From: Bradyrhizobium sp. in8p8
GTDB lineage: Bacteria; Pseudomonadota; Alphaproteobacteria; Rhizobiales; Xanthobacteraceae
NCBI RefSeq assembly: GCF_000426845.1
Contig: NZ_AUGD01000001.1
Location: 706,001-770,000, forward strand
DNA length: 64,000 nt
Direction of reading: 5' to 3'
Shown here: positions 28,583 to 35,575 of the stretch, piece by piece
Numbering within the stretch: position 1 is the stretch's first letter
Layout: each line of letters opens with the position of its first letter
Position numbers and translations under genes: made by a program
Notes under the pieces: generated by a model
Seen by the model: the letters and a program-made list of their open reading frames with translations, nothing else
What the model was told of the DNA's origin: nothing
Database searches by the model: none

Positions 28583-29512
28583 ATGGACCGCATCGATTGC
28601 CTTCGCGCTTTCGTTCGCACCCTCGAGGCCGGCAGCTTCTCGGCCGCGGCGAAGGAGCTCGGCATCGGCCAACCCGCCATCAGCAAGCGCATCGCGATGC
28701 TGGAGAGCGAGTTCGGTACGCAGCTGTTCTCGCGCACCACGCGCACGCTCAAGCCGACGGCCGAGGCACATCGCATCTACGATCTCGCGCGGCAGATCCT
28801 CGACAATTTCGACATGGCACGGTCGAGCGTCGAAGCGGCAGCCCCTCGCCCCAGCGGCACGCTCCGGATCGGCGTGCCATCCTCGTTCGGCCGCCGCTTC
28901 ATGATGCCCGTCATCGCCGAATATGTGCGGCACTATCCGGAAGTGCGGGTGGACATCCGCTTCAGCGAGCGGTTCGTCAATCTGGTGGAAGAAGGCATCG
29001 AACTGGCGCTGCGGATTGGAAAGCTGGAGGCGAGCACGCTGGTCGCCCGCCGGCTCGGCACCGTGCAGCGCTACCTGGTCGCGACGCCGACCTATCTGCA
29101 CGGCCGCCCGCTGCCGCGGACGCCGGATGACCTCGGCTCGCACCAATGCATCGTCTATTCACGGCTGTCACCGGCCCAGCAATGGGCCTTCGAATCCGAG
29201 CATGGCCGTCACGTCGCGACGATCAACGGGCCCATCCATGTCGACGATGCCGATGCGATGCAGGCGGCGACGATGCATCATCTCGGCATCGCCATCCTGC
29301 CCGACTGGAATGCGGCAGAGGGCCTTCGCAGCGGCGAGCTCGAGCATGTGCTTCCTGACTACACGATCGCGGCACTGCCCCTGCATGCAGTCTATCCGGA
29401 GACGAGCTGGATGTCGTTGCGGGCCCGAAGCTTCCTGGACCTGCTGGTCGAGCGCGCCGAACATTTTACGCCGGCTCCATATCATGGCCGTGCCGCCGTT
29501 TCCGGCGGTTGA
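28583..29512 (+). CDS. LysR-family regulator of the monooxygenase unit
   Basis: A 309-residue LysR-type regulator. The winged helix occupies residues 1-60 (LRAFVRTLEAGSFSAAAKEL, QPAISKRIAMLESEFGTQLF), and the effector domain begins RPSGTLRIGVPSSFGRRFMM and contains LVEEGIELALRIGKL. It belongs to the large CrgA/AaeR-like branch. It is divergent from the StyA-like gene across 119 bases that carry GGAAT half-sites, and 21 bases upstream of the luciferase-like gene on its own strand. It therefore probably controls both. The inducer is unknown. Confidence 0.92.
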   Translation: MDRIDCLRAFVRTLEAGSFSAAAKELGIGQPAISKRIAMLESEFGTQLFSRTTRTLKPTAEAHRIYDLARQILDNFDMARSSVEAAAPRPSGTLRIGVPSSFGRRFMMPVIAEYVRHYPEVRVDIRFSERFVNLVEEGIELALRIGKLEASTLVARRLGTVQRYLVATPTYLHGRPLPRTPDDLGSHQCIVYSRLSPAQQWAFESEHGRHVATINGPIHVDDADAMQAATMHHLGIAILPDWNAAEGLRSGELEHVLPDYTIAALPLHAVYPETSWMSLRARSFLDLLVERAEHFTPAPYHGRAAVSGG

Positions 29513-29533
29513 CGCCGTCCTGGCCGTCATTAA

Positions 29534-30565
29534 ATGACGCCAATGAAGAAAATCGGATTCCTCTCCTTCGGCCACTGGACGCCCTCGCCGCAATCGCAGA
29601 CCCGCTCTGCCAGCGACACGCTGCTGCAGTCCATCGAGCTTGCAGTCGCGGCCGAGCAGCTCGGCGCCGACGGCGCCTATTTCCGGGTGCATCATTTCGC
29701 GCGGCAGCTCGCCTCGCCCTTTCCGCTGCTCGCCGCGGTCGGCGCCAGGACCAGCAGGATCGAGATCGGCACCGCCGTGATCGACATGCGTTACGAGAAC
29801 CCGCTCTACATGGTGGAGGACGCAGGCAGCGCCGACCTCATCGCCGGCGGACGGCTGCAGCTCGGCATCAGCCGCGGCTCGCCCGAGCAGGTGATCGACG
29901 GCTGGCGCTATTTCGGCTACCGGCCGGCCGACGGCCAGAGCGATGCCGACATGGGCCGGCGCCATGCGGAGGTCTTCCTCGACCTCTTGCGGGGCGAAGG
30001 CTTTGCGGAGCCCAATCCGCAGCCGATGTTTCCGAATCCGCCGGGACTGCTGCGACTCGAGCCGCATTCGCAAGGCCTGCGCGAACGCATCTGGTGGGGC
30101 GCCGGCTCGAACGCCACCGCGGTGTGGGCGGCCAGGCTCGGCATGAACCTGCAGAGCTCGACGTTGAAGAATGACGAGACCGGCGAGGCCTTTCACGTGC
30201 AGCAGGCCGCGCAGATCCGCGCCTATCGTGCCGCGTGGAAAGAAGCCGGACACAGCCGCGAGCCGCGCGTCTCGGTCAGCCGCAGCATCTTCGCGCTGAT
30301 GGACGATCGCGACCGCGCCTATTTCGGCTCGGAGCGCGGAGGCGAGGACCAGATCGGCTTCATCGACCCGCGGACACGCGCGATCTTCGGCCGGAGTTAT
30401 GCGGCGGAGCCGGACGTGCTGATCGAGCAATTGCGGCAGGACGAAGCGATCGCCGAGGCCGACACGCTGCTGTTGACGATACCGAACCAGCTCGGCGTGG
30501 ATTACTGCGCGCACGCGATCGAGGCGATCCTGACGCAGGTGGCGCCGGCGCTCGGATGGCGGTAG
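29534..30565 (+). CDS. luciferase-like flavin monooxygenase (LLM class)
   Basis: A 343-residue TIM-barrel flavoprotein of the bacterial-luciferase superfamily. It opens with KKIGFLSFGHWTPSP and shows the family blocks AYFRVHHFARQLASPFPLLA, RIEIGTAVIDMRYENPLYM and GGRLQLGISRGSPEQ. Such enzymes use reduced FMN supplied by a partner reductase, so the reductase at 26703 could serve it as well. The substrate is unknown. The start is the ATG at 29534; an ATG three codons later is equally possible because neither has a clear ribosome site. Close spacing after the LysR gene suggests co-transcription. Confidence 0.87.
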   Translation: MTPMKKIGFLSFGHWTPSPQSQTRSASDTLLQSIELAVAAEQLGADGAYFRVHHFARQLASPFPLLAAVGARTSRIEIGTAVIDMRYENPLYMVEDAGSADLIAGGRLQLGISRGSPEQVIDGWRYFGYRPADGQSDADMGRRHAEVFLDLLRGEGFAEPNPQPMFPNPPGLLRLEPHSQGLRERIWWGAGSNATAVWAARLGMNLQSSTLKNDETGEAFHVQQAAQIRAYRAAWKEAGHSREPRVSVSRSIFALMDDRDRAYFGSERGGEDQIGFIDPRTRAIFGRSYAAEPDVLIEQLRQDEAIAEADTLLLTIPNQLGVDYCAHAIEAILTQVAPALGWR

Positions 30566-30641
30566 CCGCGATCGGCCGCTGTCCTTGCAAGAAATGACCG
30601 TCAGTCAAACGGCTTCACCGAAGCGTGCTTTCCGCTGAGCG

Positions 30642-30681
30642 GAGCCCCGGTTTCCAACGTTGTCGGGAAACCGGGGCTCTT
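30642..30681. terminator. strong hairpin between convergent genes
   Basis: GAGCCCCGGTTTCC (30642-30655) pairs perfectly with GGAAACCGGGGCTC (30666-30679), 14 pairs with a ten-base loop. It lies between the end of the luciferase-like gene (30565) and the end of the 26-aa gene (30686). The flanking T-run is short, but the stem is strong enough for a two-way terminator. Confidence 0.65.
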
Positions 30682-30685
30682 CACA

Positions 30686-30766
30686 TCATTGCATGTGGCC
30701 GATGAGATAGATGCCACCGCCGATGACGAGGACGGCCGGCACGGCCCAAAGAATCAGTACGGGCAT
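30686..30766 (-). CDS. 26-residue single-helix membrane peptide
   Basis: The peptide begins MPVLILWAVPAVLVIGGGIY and ends LIGHMQ, which is one transmembrane helix from about residue 3 to 23 with almost no flanks. It is credible as a gene because GGAGGAGAGG, an excellent ribosome site, ends three bases before the ATG, and an exact EcfG promoter (GGAAC-N16-CGTT on the minus strand, 30826-30802) lies 36 bases upstream of the start. A strong hairpin follows the stop. It is probably an inner-membrane stress peptide; its function is unknown. It is too short for standard gene finders. Confidence 0.7.
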   Translation of the reverse strand: MPVLILWAVPAVLVIGGGIYLIGHMQ

Positions 30767-30801
30767 TTTCCTCTCCTCCAATGCGCAGCTCCCGTCGAGT
30801 A

Positions 30802-30826
30802 AACGGGAAAAAATGGCAAACGTTCC
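30802..30826 (-). promoter_or_regulatory. exact EcfG promoter for the 26-aa gene
   Basis: On the minus strand GGAAC (30826-30822), 16 bases, then CGTT (30805-30802). This is the consensus of the alphaproteobacterial general-stress sigma factor EcfG. Transcription would start near 30795, leaving a leader of about 30 bases that contains the ribosome site. Confidence 0.75.
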
Positions 30827-30836
30827 CCTCTCGCTC

Positions 30837-30861
30837 GGAACGGCGAAGCCGATGGCGAGTT
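30837..30861 (+). promoter_or_regulatory. near-consensus EcfG promoter for the DUF1236 gene
   Basis: GGAAC (30837-30841), 16 bases, then AGTT (30858-30861), one mismatch in the -10 element. It points toward the DUF1236 gene at 30899 and is divergent from the exact EcfG site at 30802-30826. Confidence 0.4.
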
Positions 30862-30898
30862 CATCGCAGCGCCGCATGCCGCGGCGAGGGAGAATGCG

Positions 30899-31243
30899 AT
30901 GAAGAAGCTCATGCTGATTTCGGCCGCCGCTTTGCTCGTGTCGACGAGCGCGATGGCACAAACCACTGTGACGACGACGACCGGCGCGGGACACGGCGCC
31001 ACCGTGCAGATCGAGCCGGAGTATCGCACCCGGATCCGGTCGTACGTCACCGAGCACAAGATCCGCCCGGTCGAGACGCGCGAGAAGATCGTGGTCGGCT
31101 CGCCGGTGCCGCGCGACGTCGAGCTCGCGGCCGTTCCGAGCGATTGGGGTCCCTCGCTCACCAAGTATCGCTACGTCTACTCGGGCAGCCGCGTGATGCT
31201 GGTCGATCCCCAGACCCGCATGGTCGTTCAGGAGGTGGAATGA
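30899..31243 (+). CDS. DUF1236-domain secreted protein
   Basis: A 114-residue exported protein. Residues 1-21 are a signal peptide (LMLISAAALLVSTSAMAQ), followed by a Thr-rich linker and the DUF1236 domain (YRTRIRSYVTEHKIRPVETR, SPVPRDVELAAVPSDWG, YRYVYSGSRVMLVDPQTRMV). The domain is common in rhizobial envelope proteins, often in tandem; here it is single. Its role is unknown. GGGAG precedes the ATG. The EcfG-like site upstream and the divergent stress peptide suggest expression during general stress. Confidence 0.88.
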   Translation: MKKLMLISAAALLVSTSAMAQTTVTTTTGAGHGATVQIEPEYRTRIRSYVTEHKIRPVETREKIVVGSPVPRDVELAAVPSDWGPSLTKYRYVYSGSRVMLVDPQTRMVVQEVE

Positions 31244-31734
31244 TCCTAATGCGCGGCGGGCCTCGAGCAGCCCGCCGCGCATTCGTCCCGGCTTCATGTC
31301 ACGGTCGTGCCGATTTCCGCGTCGTTCACATTGTGCTGCTTGAAGGCAGTTTCGCGGTGGCGCTGCCGTGCCCACTGGATCGCTGCTTGCCGTTGCTTGG
31401 CGGTCATGCCGCCGGCCGGTTGATCGATCGCACCAGCATTCGCATCCACTCCGCACGGACGTTGCCTGAGAGGATCGTCTTCGCGCCTCCTGTCGTAGAT
31501 GATGGGGCGCACATCCGCGAGCTGCCGGTGCCGCTGCGCGGCAACGCAGCACGCTCATTCATTGCGGGTGAACCGTGGATGAATGAAGCAGTGCGGTTCG
31601 CGCCTCGCGGAACTGCGTCTCGACAATATCGACGCGTCACCGCGTCCGGCATGAGGAACGATTACTCGATTGCCACTTTATCCCGAGCCTGATTGGCGCG
31701 TTTGTTTTTTTGGAAACCCACTGGAGGAACGGAT
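31244..31734. other. 491-base gap, no firm gene
   Basis: On the minus strand a frame from a GTG at 31512 down to 31294 ends in a protein-like segment (MTAKQRQAAIQWARQRHRET...NVNDAEIG) but has no good ribosome site, so it is left as a possible small gene. GGAAC-N16-CTTT at 31655-31679 is a one-mismatch EcfG promoter pointing at the gene at 31735. Confidence 0.35.
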
Positions 31735-32268
31735 ATGAGGATACTGAAGCTATCTGCGGCTGCGGCCGCGCTGTTGGCCGGCACCGCGCTCGCCGTTGCG
31801 CAATCGAGCTCGACGGTCGGCACCGGCGGCTCGTCCGCGGGCGGCGGCACCAGCAACTCGACCGTTGGCACCGGCGGCTCCTCTGCCGGCGGCAGCGGCT
31901 CCGGTTCTGCTTCGACGCTCGGCACCGGCGGCTCGTCGGCCGGCGGCGGCACCAGCAGCTCGACGGTCGGTACCGGTGGTTCGGCGGCGGGCACCGGCTC
32001 GGGCAGCGGCTCGGCTTCGACGCTCGGGACCGGCGGCTCCTCGGCTGGCGGCGGCAAGAGCTCATCCAGCGTCGGCACCGGCGGCTCCGCGGCGGGCTCG
32101 GGGTCGAACTCCGCGTCGACGGTTGGTACCGGCGGCTCGTCAGCCGGTGACGGCAAGAGCGGCTCGACAGTCGGCGCCGCAGGCTCCTCTGCCGGTCATG
32201 CCAGCGACAAAGGCATGGAGAAGGGCAAGGGCCATAACAAGGACGAGTGGAAGAAGGACAAGAACTAG
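31735..32268 (+). CDS. secreted Gly/Ser tandem-repeat protein
   Basis: A 177-residue exported protein. Residues 1-22 are a signal peptide (MRILKLSAAAAALLAGTALA). The rest, to about residue 160, is eight tandem copies of the unit S-T/S-V/L-G-T-G-G-S-S/A-A-G plus a variable linker of 3 to 8 residues (GGTSN, GSGSGSA and similar). A charged tail follows (DKGMEKGKGHNKDEWKKDKN). There is no cysteine or aromatic residue in the repeats. This looks like a flexible envelope or extracellular coat protein. GGAGG precedes the ATG by seven bases. It leads a run of three similar genes. Confidence 0.8.
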   Translation: MRILKLSAAAAALLAGTALAVAQSSSTVGTGGSSAGGGTSNSTVGTGGSSAGGSGSGSASTLGTGGSSAGGGTSSSTVGTGGSAAGTGSGSGSASTLGTGGSSAGGGKSSSSVGTGGSAAGSGSNSASTVGTGGSSAGDGKSGSTVGAAGSSAGHASDKGMEKGKGHNKDEWKKDKN

Positions 32269-32277
32269 TCCGATCCC

Positions 32278-32300
32278 GGGAGCGGCTGCGTGCCGCTCCC
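32278..32300 (+). terminator. hairpin after the tandem-repeat gene
   Basis: GGGAGCGGC (32278-32286) pairs perfectly with GCCGCTCCC (32292-32300) over a five-base loop, ten bases after the stop. Only TT follows, so it may be a partial terminator or an RNA-stabilising stem ahead of the next gene. Confidence 0.5.
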
Positions 32301-32326
32301 TTCGTCCATGTTGAGGAGGAGACGCA

Positions 32327-32680
32327 ATGAACAGATCAATCGTTGCGATCACGGCGCTGGCTCTGATGAGCGGCGCCGCATCGGCAGAAACCATGGAAAA
32401 GACCGGCAAGACGGCATCCGGCGAGACCTGCAAGGTCACGGTCGAGAAGCATGCCGACGGCAGCATCACCGCGGCCGGCTCGTCGCGTTCGGGCACGACC
32501 GGATCCACCTCGTCGAGCGGCTCGCTGTCGAGCTCGAGCTCGGCCGGCGGATCGTCGGTGAATGTGCAGGCCGGCGGCGGCAGCGTATCGAGCTCCTCGT
32601 CGACGGCGGGCGGGCCTGGCTCCACCAGCGCCAGCACCATCACCGTCAACGGCTGCACGATCTCGACCTCGTCACCTTAA
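32327..32680 (+). CDS. secreted Ser/Gly-rich protein, 117 aa
   Basis: Residues 1-20 are a signal peptide (IVAITALALMSGAASAE). A short structured-looking part with one cysteine (MEKTGKTASGETCKVTVEKH) is followed by about 60 residues of Ser/Gly/Thr low-complexity sequence and a C-terminal segment with a second cysteine (STITVNGCTISTSS), so a disulphide joining the ends is possible. GGAGGAG lies upstream of the ATG. It is the middle of three similar exported proteins and is probably co-transcribed with 31735 and 32700. Function unknown. Confidence 0.75.
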   Translation: MNRSIVAITALALMSGAASAETMEKTGKTASGETCKVTVEKHADGSITAAGSSRSGTTGSTSSSGSLSSSSSAGGSSVNVQAGGGSVSSSSSTAGGPGSTSASTITVNGCTISTSSP

Positions 32681-32699
32681 TTTCGTAGAGGATTGAAAC

Positions 32700-33128
32700 A
32701 TGAGAACTCTGCTTACGACATCGGCGGTCGCAGTTCTGCTCGCTGCCGCTTCACCCATGGTGGCGCAGACCAGCATCACCGGCGGAAGCGGCGGATCGGC
32801 GGCAGCAGGCGGCACTTCGGCCTCGACGGTTGGTACTGGCGGCACGTCCACGTCAGGCACCGGCCGTACCGGCTCGTCGATCGCGGCCGGCGGAAGCGCC
32901 GCTGCAGCGAGCGGCAAGACCCAGACCGGCGTCAGCATGAACAAGGGCAATGGCCCCGTGCTCAACTCCAACGCCCGCGCACAGGCTCATGACGGCGGCA
33001 CCTTCAGCCGCTCGCACACGCGCACCAAGGTCAAGGCCGGTGAACAAGTCGGCTCGACCACCAAGACGATGTCGCACGTACCGGGCTCGAAGCCGACCAT
33101 GTCGAGAACGACGACGACCGCGCGCTAG
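32700..33128 (+). CDS. secreted Gly/Ser/Thr-rich protein, 142 aa
   Basis: Residues 1-22 are a signal peptide (VAVLLAAASPMVAQ). Residues 25-80 contain STVGTGG and GGSAAA units like those of the protein at 31735, which suggests common ancestry by repeat expansion. The second half is basic and more complex (SMNKGNGPVLNSNARAQAHD and RTKVKAGEQVGSTTKTM). The start lies 19 bases after the preceding stop, consistent with an operon. A perfect 11-pair hairpin follows the gene. Confidence 0.75.
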   Translation: MRTLLTTSAVAVLLAAASPMVAQTSITGGSGGSAAAGGTSASTVGTGGTSTSGTGRTGSSIAAGGSAAAASGKTQTGVSMNKGNGPVLNSNARAQAHDGGTFSRSHTRTKVKAGEQVGSTTKTMSHVPGSKPTMSRTTTTAR

Positions 33129-33140
33129 GACCTCGCGACC

Positions 33141-33165
33141 TGCTGCCCGAGCTGCTCGGGCAGCA
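33141..33165. terminator. perfect 11-pair hairpin at operon end
   Basis: TGCTGCCCGAG (33141-33151) pairs with CTCGGGCAGCA (33155-33165) over a three-base loop, 12 bases after the stop at 33128 and 18 bases from the end of the convergent gene at 33183. CCTTTCC follows instead of a long T-run. It probably serves both strands. Confidence 0.6.
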
Positions 33166-33182
33166 CCTTTCCGCGATTCGTT

Positions 33183-33641
33183 CTAGTCGGCACGCAGGCT
33201 GCGGCTGATCCGCGTGACGACGGCGTCCCAGCGCCGCTTCTCGGCCGCGGGATAATTGATCAGCACGCAGTGCACATAGCCCCGAGAAAAGTTGCAGCGG
33301 TTGTACCAGATCTTGTCGCGCTTGACGCTGGAGACCACGAAGAAGCTCGGCGTAATGCGCTTGTAGATAATTCCGGACGGCGGATTCTTGCCGGCGAGGA
33401 ATGTGGCCGGCGAAAGCCTGGACCTGTTGGAGATGGCCTGTACGGTGAGATCGGCTCTGCCGTCGGACGTGCGAAACTGCAGGCCATAGCCGTCGGGCTT
33501 GCCGACGATGTCGGTGAAGACCGAAGCGGGAATGTCGACCGATGTTCCGGTCTCGGCGATCCGGTAGGTTGTCCAGCTTTCCGCCCGCGCTCCGGACAGG
33601 CTGGCAAGCAGCACGATGGTCGCCGCAGCCGTGGTCTTCAT
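33183..33641 (-). CDS. exported hypothetical protein, 152 aa
   Basis: The start at 33641 is supported by GAGGCGG just upstream. Residues 1-22 are a signal peptide (AAATIVLLASLSGARAE). The mature part (WTTYRIAETGTSVDIPASVF, GLQFRTSDGRADLTVQAISN, IWYNRCNFSRGYVHCVLINY) looks like a compact beta-rich periplasmic domain with two cysteines. I recognise no named family, although similar proteins occur in rhizobia. The gene begins 12 bases after the end of the 72-aa gene, and both probably share the EcfG promoter at 33910-33934. Confidence 0.75.
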   Translation of the reverse strand: MKTTAAATIVLLASLSGARAESWTTYRIAETGTSVDIPASVFTDIVGKPDGYGLQFRTSDGRADLTVQAISNRSRLSPATFLAGKNPPSGIIYKRITPSFFVVSSVKRDKIWYNRCNFSRGYVHCVLINYPAAEKRRWDAVVTRISRSLRAD

Positions 33642-33652
33642 GGTCCGCCTCA

Positions 33653-33871
33653 TCAGTTGCGCGGCATCAGTTGCAGCTCCATCAAGGCGATCCGTTGCAG
33701 GTCGGCGACGTTGCGTTCGCCGGCACTTGCGGTGCGCAGGATGGATTCGGCGAGGGCGTTGACGTGCGACGAATGCACGGGTTCCGGCAGGCTCGCGACG
33801 GCAGCTTCCAGGGCTCGCGTCATGATCTCGATCACCTCGGGAGAGAATTCGGCGTTGGAAAAGTTCTTCAT
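33653..33871 (-). CDS. small hypothetical protein, 72 aa
   Basis: A 72-residue soluble, helical protein (MKNFSNAEFSPEVIEIMTRA, LPEPVHSSHVNALAESILRT, ADLQRIALMELQLM) without signal peptide or cysteine. An exact EcfG promoter lies 39 bases ahead of its start, which is the best evidence that it is a real gene. Its stop is 12 bases before the start of the secreted 152-aa gene. Fold and function are not recognised. Confidence 0.65.
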   Translation of the reverse strand: MKNFSNAEFSPEVIEIMTRALEAAVASLPEPVHSSHVNALAESILRTASAGERNVADLQRIALMELQLMPRN

Positions 33872-33909
33872 CGCGCAAAACCGGTCGCCTTGTGCGGGAC
33901 CGCAAGGTC

Positions 33910-33934
33910 AACGCCGGGAAAAACTCGACGTTCC
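33910..33934 (-). promoter_or_regulatory. exact EcfG promoter for the 72-aa/152-aa pair
   Basis: On the minus strand GGAAC (33934-33930), 16 bases, then CGTT (33913-33910). The leader to the start at 33871 would be about 32 bases. The spacing and both boxes match the general-stress consensus exactly. Confidence 0.75.
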
Positions 33935-33959
33935 TGCGGCCCGGCGACACACCGGTACG

Positions 33960-35519
33960 CTATGTCACGGGCTGGTAGCCGGTGAGCTGCGCAAGCGCGG
34001 CATCCTCGACGGCAACGGTCCGCATCCTCACATCGCTGCCGATGACGAGGCCAGCGAGCGAGAGCATCAGCCCGAGCGCGAGCGGCGCAAACAAGGCCTC
34101 TTCCTGAAACAATCCGTTGAGCAGAACGACCATGACGCCGAAGCCGGCGAGCCCCTGCGTCAGATATCCAGACGAGGCGTAGAGGCGCCAGGCCTTGAGG
34201 GCCACCGTGAAATAGAACGCGAGCGGCACGAAGGCGGCAATGCCCATCTGGTACAACAGGACGCCGACCGCACTCTCGACCGCGCCATCGATCGTCCCGG
34301 CCGCCTGCGCGGCACTCCAGTCGATCGAGAAATAGCTCTCCGAGAGATTGCCGCCGACGCCGAGACCCCGGCCGAGCGGATTCTCCAGGAATCCGTTCAG
34401 GCCGCCCATCAGGCCGATGACGTGATAGTCGCCGATCTGCAGGCCGATCCGGATCGCGACGACTGCGAATGCGATCAGGCCCAGGAGGCCGAGCAACAGC
34501 GTCACCACGGCGCCGAGCAGACGGGTCGATATCCAGCCCGCGACTACGAAGACCACGACGATGAGCGCTCCCTTCACGCTGCAGAAGACCAGCAGGGGCA
34601 ATGCAGCGAGGGCAAGGAGCGGCCGGCCCACCGAGAACAGGAACAGGCCGAGAAAGCCGATCCCGTAGGCGAAGCTGATCGGGTGCATGTTCGGGCCGTG
34701 AATGCGCAGCATCTTCGACAGGCCGAATCCTTCGAGCAGCGGCGTGTTCAGGAAGTCGAAGCTGAAACGGTCCTTAAGGTCGACGGGCACGTTTCCGGTG
34801 GCGCGCATCTGGGCTTCCCAAACCCCCGAATGGGTCGCCTTGAGCTCGTCGAAGCCCCAGAAGGTGTAGCCATTGGTGATGGCGAGCCAGACATCGCGGA
34901 ATGCGAGCTCCACGTAACCGCACAGCATGAGGATGACGGCGAGCGTCGCCAGGAACGGCGTGATCCGCACCTCATAGGTCGCAGCCGTGAGGAGCGACAA
35001 TTGAAACAGAAACAGCGGAAGCACGATGTTGCGCAGATAGACCGCGGCCGCCTGTCCGGTCTGGCCGAAGCCGATCGCGAAGTACAGCGACACCACCGCC
35101 AGGGTGACGACGCCGAAGCGCATGATCCGGTTCACTTCGGCCGACTGATTCCTCTGGCCGAGCAGGTAGAGGGCGAACGTGGCGAGCCACATGACGGAGC
35201 AGACGAGAAAATTGTAGCCCTTGATGAAGTCGAGATCGGACGGAAGCGGGACCAGCGGCGACAGGATCGAGACGAACATGTTCTGGAAGAACAGGACGAA
35301 GATCGCGATGGCCGGCGCATAGGTCGGCACGCTGACGACAATCGCGATGCCGACGAGGACCTCGACCGTGATGGCGAGGGCCGGATTGGCCAGGTGCAGA
35401 ACCGGAGCAAAGCCGATCGTTGCCGTGGCGATGCAGAAGGTCGGAACCAGCTCCCGCCAGGCCGGCGGCGCTGTCGCGGCCTGCACGCTCCGACCATCCG
35501 GTGAGTTGCGGGCACTCAT
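33960..35519 (-). CDS. Wzy-like polysaccharide polymerase/ligase
   Basis: A 519-residue inner-membrane protein with roughly eleven hydrophobic helices (for example LVGIAIVVSVPTYAPAIAIF, AALPLLVFCSVKGALIVVVF) and a large loop (about residues 215-285, FRDVWLAITNGYTFWGFDEL onward). This topology and its place behind a chain-length protein gene suggest the O-antigen-polymerase/ligase superfamily, which joins repeat units of a surface polysaccharide. The short motif FLENPLGRGLGVGGN is of the type found in that family. The gene is the last of the polysaccharide unit at 38868-33960, 56 bases after the GH5 gene. The exact polymer is unknown. Confidence 0.75.
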   Translation of the reverse strand: MSARNSPDGRSVQAATAPPAWRELVPTFCIATATIGFAPVLHLANPALAITVEVLVGIAIVVSVPTYAPAIAIFVLFFQNMFVSILSPLVPLPSDLDFIKGYNFLVCSVMWLATFALYLLGQRNQSAEVNRIMRFGVVTLAVVSLYFAIGFGQTGQAAAVYLRNIVLPLFLFQLSLLTAATYEVRITPFLATLAVILMLCGYVELAFRDVWLAITNGYTFWGFDELKATHSGVWEAQMRATGNVPVDLKDRFSFDFLNTPLLEGFGLSKMLRIHGPNMHPISFAYGIGFLGLFLFSVGRPLLALAALPLLVFCSVKGALIVVVFVVAGWISTRLLGAVVTLLLGLLGLIAFAVVAIRIGLQIGDYHVIGLMGGLNGFLENPLGRGLGVGGNLSESYFSIDWSAAQAAGTIDGAVESAVGVLLYQMGIAAFVPLAFYFTVALKAWRLYASSGYLTQGLAGFGVMVVLLNGLFQEEALFAPLALGLMLSLAGLVIGSDVRMRTVAVEDAALAQLTGYQPVT

Positions 35520-35575
35520 CGATCATCCTTTGACATCGCGCGGGGCACGATAGCGGGGCGAAGCGTAAGGATCCG

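Noticed and set aside
31294..31512. 72-codon frame on the minus strand as a confident gene
   Set aside because: The end looks protein-like, but a GTG start without ribosome site and no recognised family leave it unproven. It is noted only in the gap entry.
33270..35504. Very long open frame antisense to the polymerase gene (also 36787-38892, 26733-28508, 4655-6703 and 61205-63019 opposite other genes)
   Set aside because: High GC leaves few stop codons. The translations are Arg/Asp/His-rich without domains, have no ribosome sites, and lie exactly opposite well-supported genes.
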